Positions 5,546-5,685 of a DNA stretch of 5,685 nucleotides are shown here, piece by piece. A program made the translations under genes and the position numbers. The DNA comes from 66-474 sp035688305 (GTDB taxonomy: Bacteria; Pseudomonadota; Gammaproteobacteria; Xanthomonadales; Rhodanobacteraceae): contig DASSNC010000138.1 in NCBI GenBank assembly GCA_035688305.1, forward strand, positions 1 to 5,685, written 5' to 3'. The notes beneath the pieces were generated by a model that did not search any database, had not been told where the DNA came from, and saw only the letters and a list, made by a program, of their open reading frames with translations. The first letter of the stretch is position 1, and each line of letters starts with the position of its first letter.

Positions 5546-5685
5546 TCACCCGCCGGTGGCAAACCCCGGATACAGCGTCATGCCGCCATCGACGAAGAGC
5601 GAGGCGCCATACACGTAATCGGACTGGTCGGACGCCAGCCACGCCACGGCGCGGGCGATATCGACGGGCAGGCCGATGCGTCCGC
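5546..5685 (-). CDS. SDR-family oxidoreductase, C-terminal end (partial; glucose 1-dehydrogenase-like)
   Basis: Only the last 45 codons and the TGA (5546-5548) are in the window; the gene starts beyond the right edge. The visible residues follow the classical short-chain dehydrogenase C-terminus: GRIGLPVDIARAVAWLASD, then SDYVYGASLFVDGGM and the tail TLYPGFATGG. In this family the P-x-DIA helix and the (V/L)xVDGG strand close the Rossmann fold, and a TLYP-F tail after VDGGM is typical of enzymes annotated as glucose 1-dehydrogenase-like SDRs. These use NAD(P)H to oxidise or reduce alcohol/carbonyl groups. The cofactor-binding Gly motif and the catalytic Ser-Tyr-Lys lie outside the window, so substrate and activity cannot be judged. 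It is codirectional with the ABC operon but separated by 195 bp, so it is probably a separate transcription unit. Confidence 0.88.
   Translation of the reverse strand, partial: GRIGLPVDIARAVAWLASDQSDYVYGASLFVDGGMTLYPGFATGG

Noticed and set aside
5344..5562. A 72-codon minus-strand frame across the spacer between the SDR and ATPase genes
   Set aside because: It begins inside the SDR coding end, overlaps the ATPase start, has no ribosome-binding site I can see, and its composition (Arg, Ala, Pro) is that of random GC-rich DNA.
1..5685. CRISPR arrays, tRNA/rRNA genes, insertion sequences, attachment sites
   Set aside because: No regularly spaced direct repeats, no tRNA-like cloverleaf sequence, no transposase fragments and no terminal inverted repeats were seen; nearly all of the window is accounted for by coding sequence.

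Overview
The window is GC-rich, gene-dense chromosomal DNA from a Gram-negative bacterium. The gene set includes periplasmic adaptors, a lipoprotein signal, an inner-membrane ABC permease, a free-methionine-sulfoxide-reductase end and a glucose-dehydrogenase-like SDR end. Together with the codon usage this fits a gammaproteobacterium of the Xanthomonadales/Rhodanobacteraceae type. That placement is inference from composition and protein flavour; nothing in the window proves it.

Layout. At 2-154 (+) is the 3' end of a GAF-fold free methionine-(R)-sulfoxide reductase. A 178-bp convergent intergenic region follows (155-332), holding two perfect small hairpins. One of them (217-238) is a plausible bidirectional terminator. 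From 5350 down to 333 on the minus strand runs a compact four-gene operon, transcribed right to left. Its genes are an MacB/LolD-type ATPase (4676-5350), a 632-residue periplasmic adaptor made of two complete adaptor modules in tandem (2794-4692), a second, lipoprotein adaptor (1568-2797), and an MacB-type permease (333-1571). Successive genes overlap by 17, 4 and 4 bp, and the last three have an AGGA/GGAGG ribosome-binding site exactly 6 nt before the start, so they look translationally coupled. Upstream of the operon is a 195-bp spacer (5351-5545) with a strong GC hairpin, and then the 3' end of an SDR oxidoreductase (5546-5685, minus).

How the genes work together. The ATPase and permease together equal one MacB split into two polypeptides. 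They should form a type VII (mechanotransmission) ABC dimer in the inner membrane. The adaptors would link this to an outer-membrane TolC-like channel, which is not encoded here. The unusual part is the adaptor set. MacA-type systems normally use six copies of one adaptor, whereas this operon encodes three adaptor modules in two proteins: two fused in tandem plus one lipoprotein. All three modules share the same 145-residue distance across the lipoyl/coiled-coil hairpin. Two copies of each protein would supply exactly six modules around one ABC dimer, which suggests a built-in asymmetric or pseudo-hexameric adaptor ring. That stoichiometry is a hypothesis. The transported substrate cannot be read from this window.
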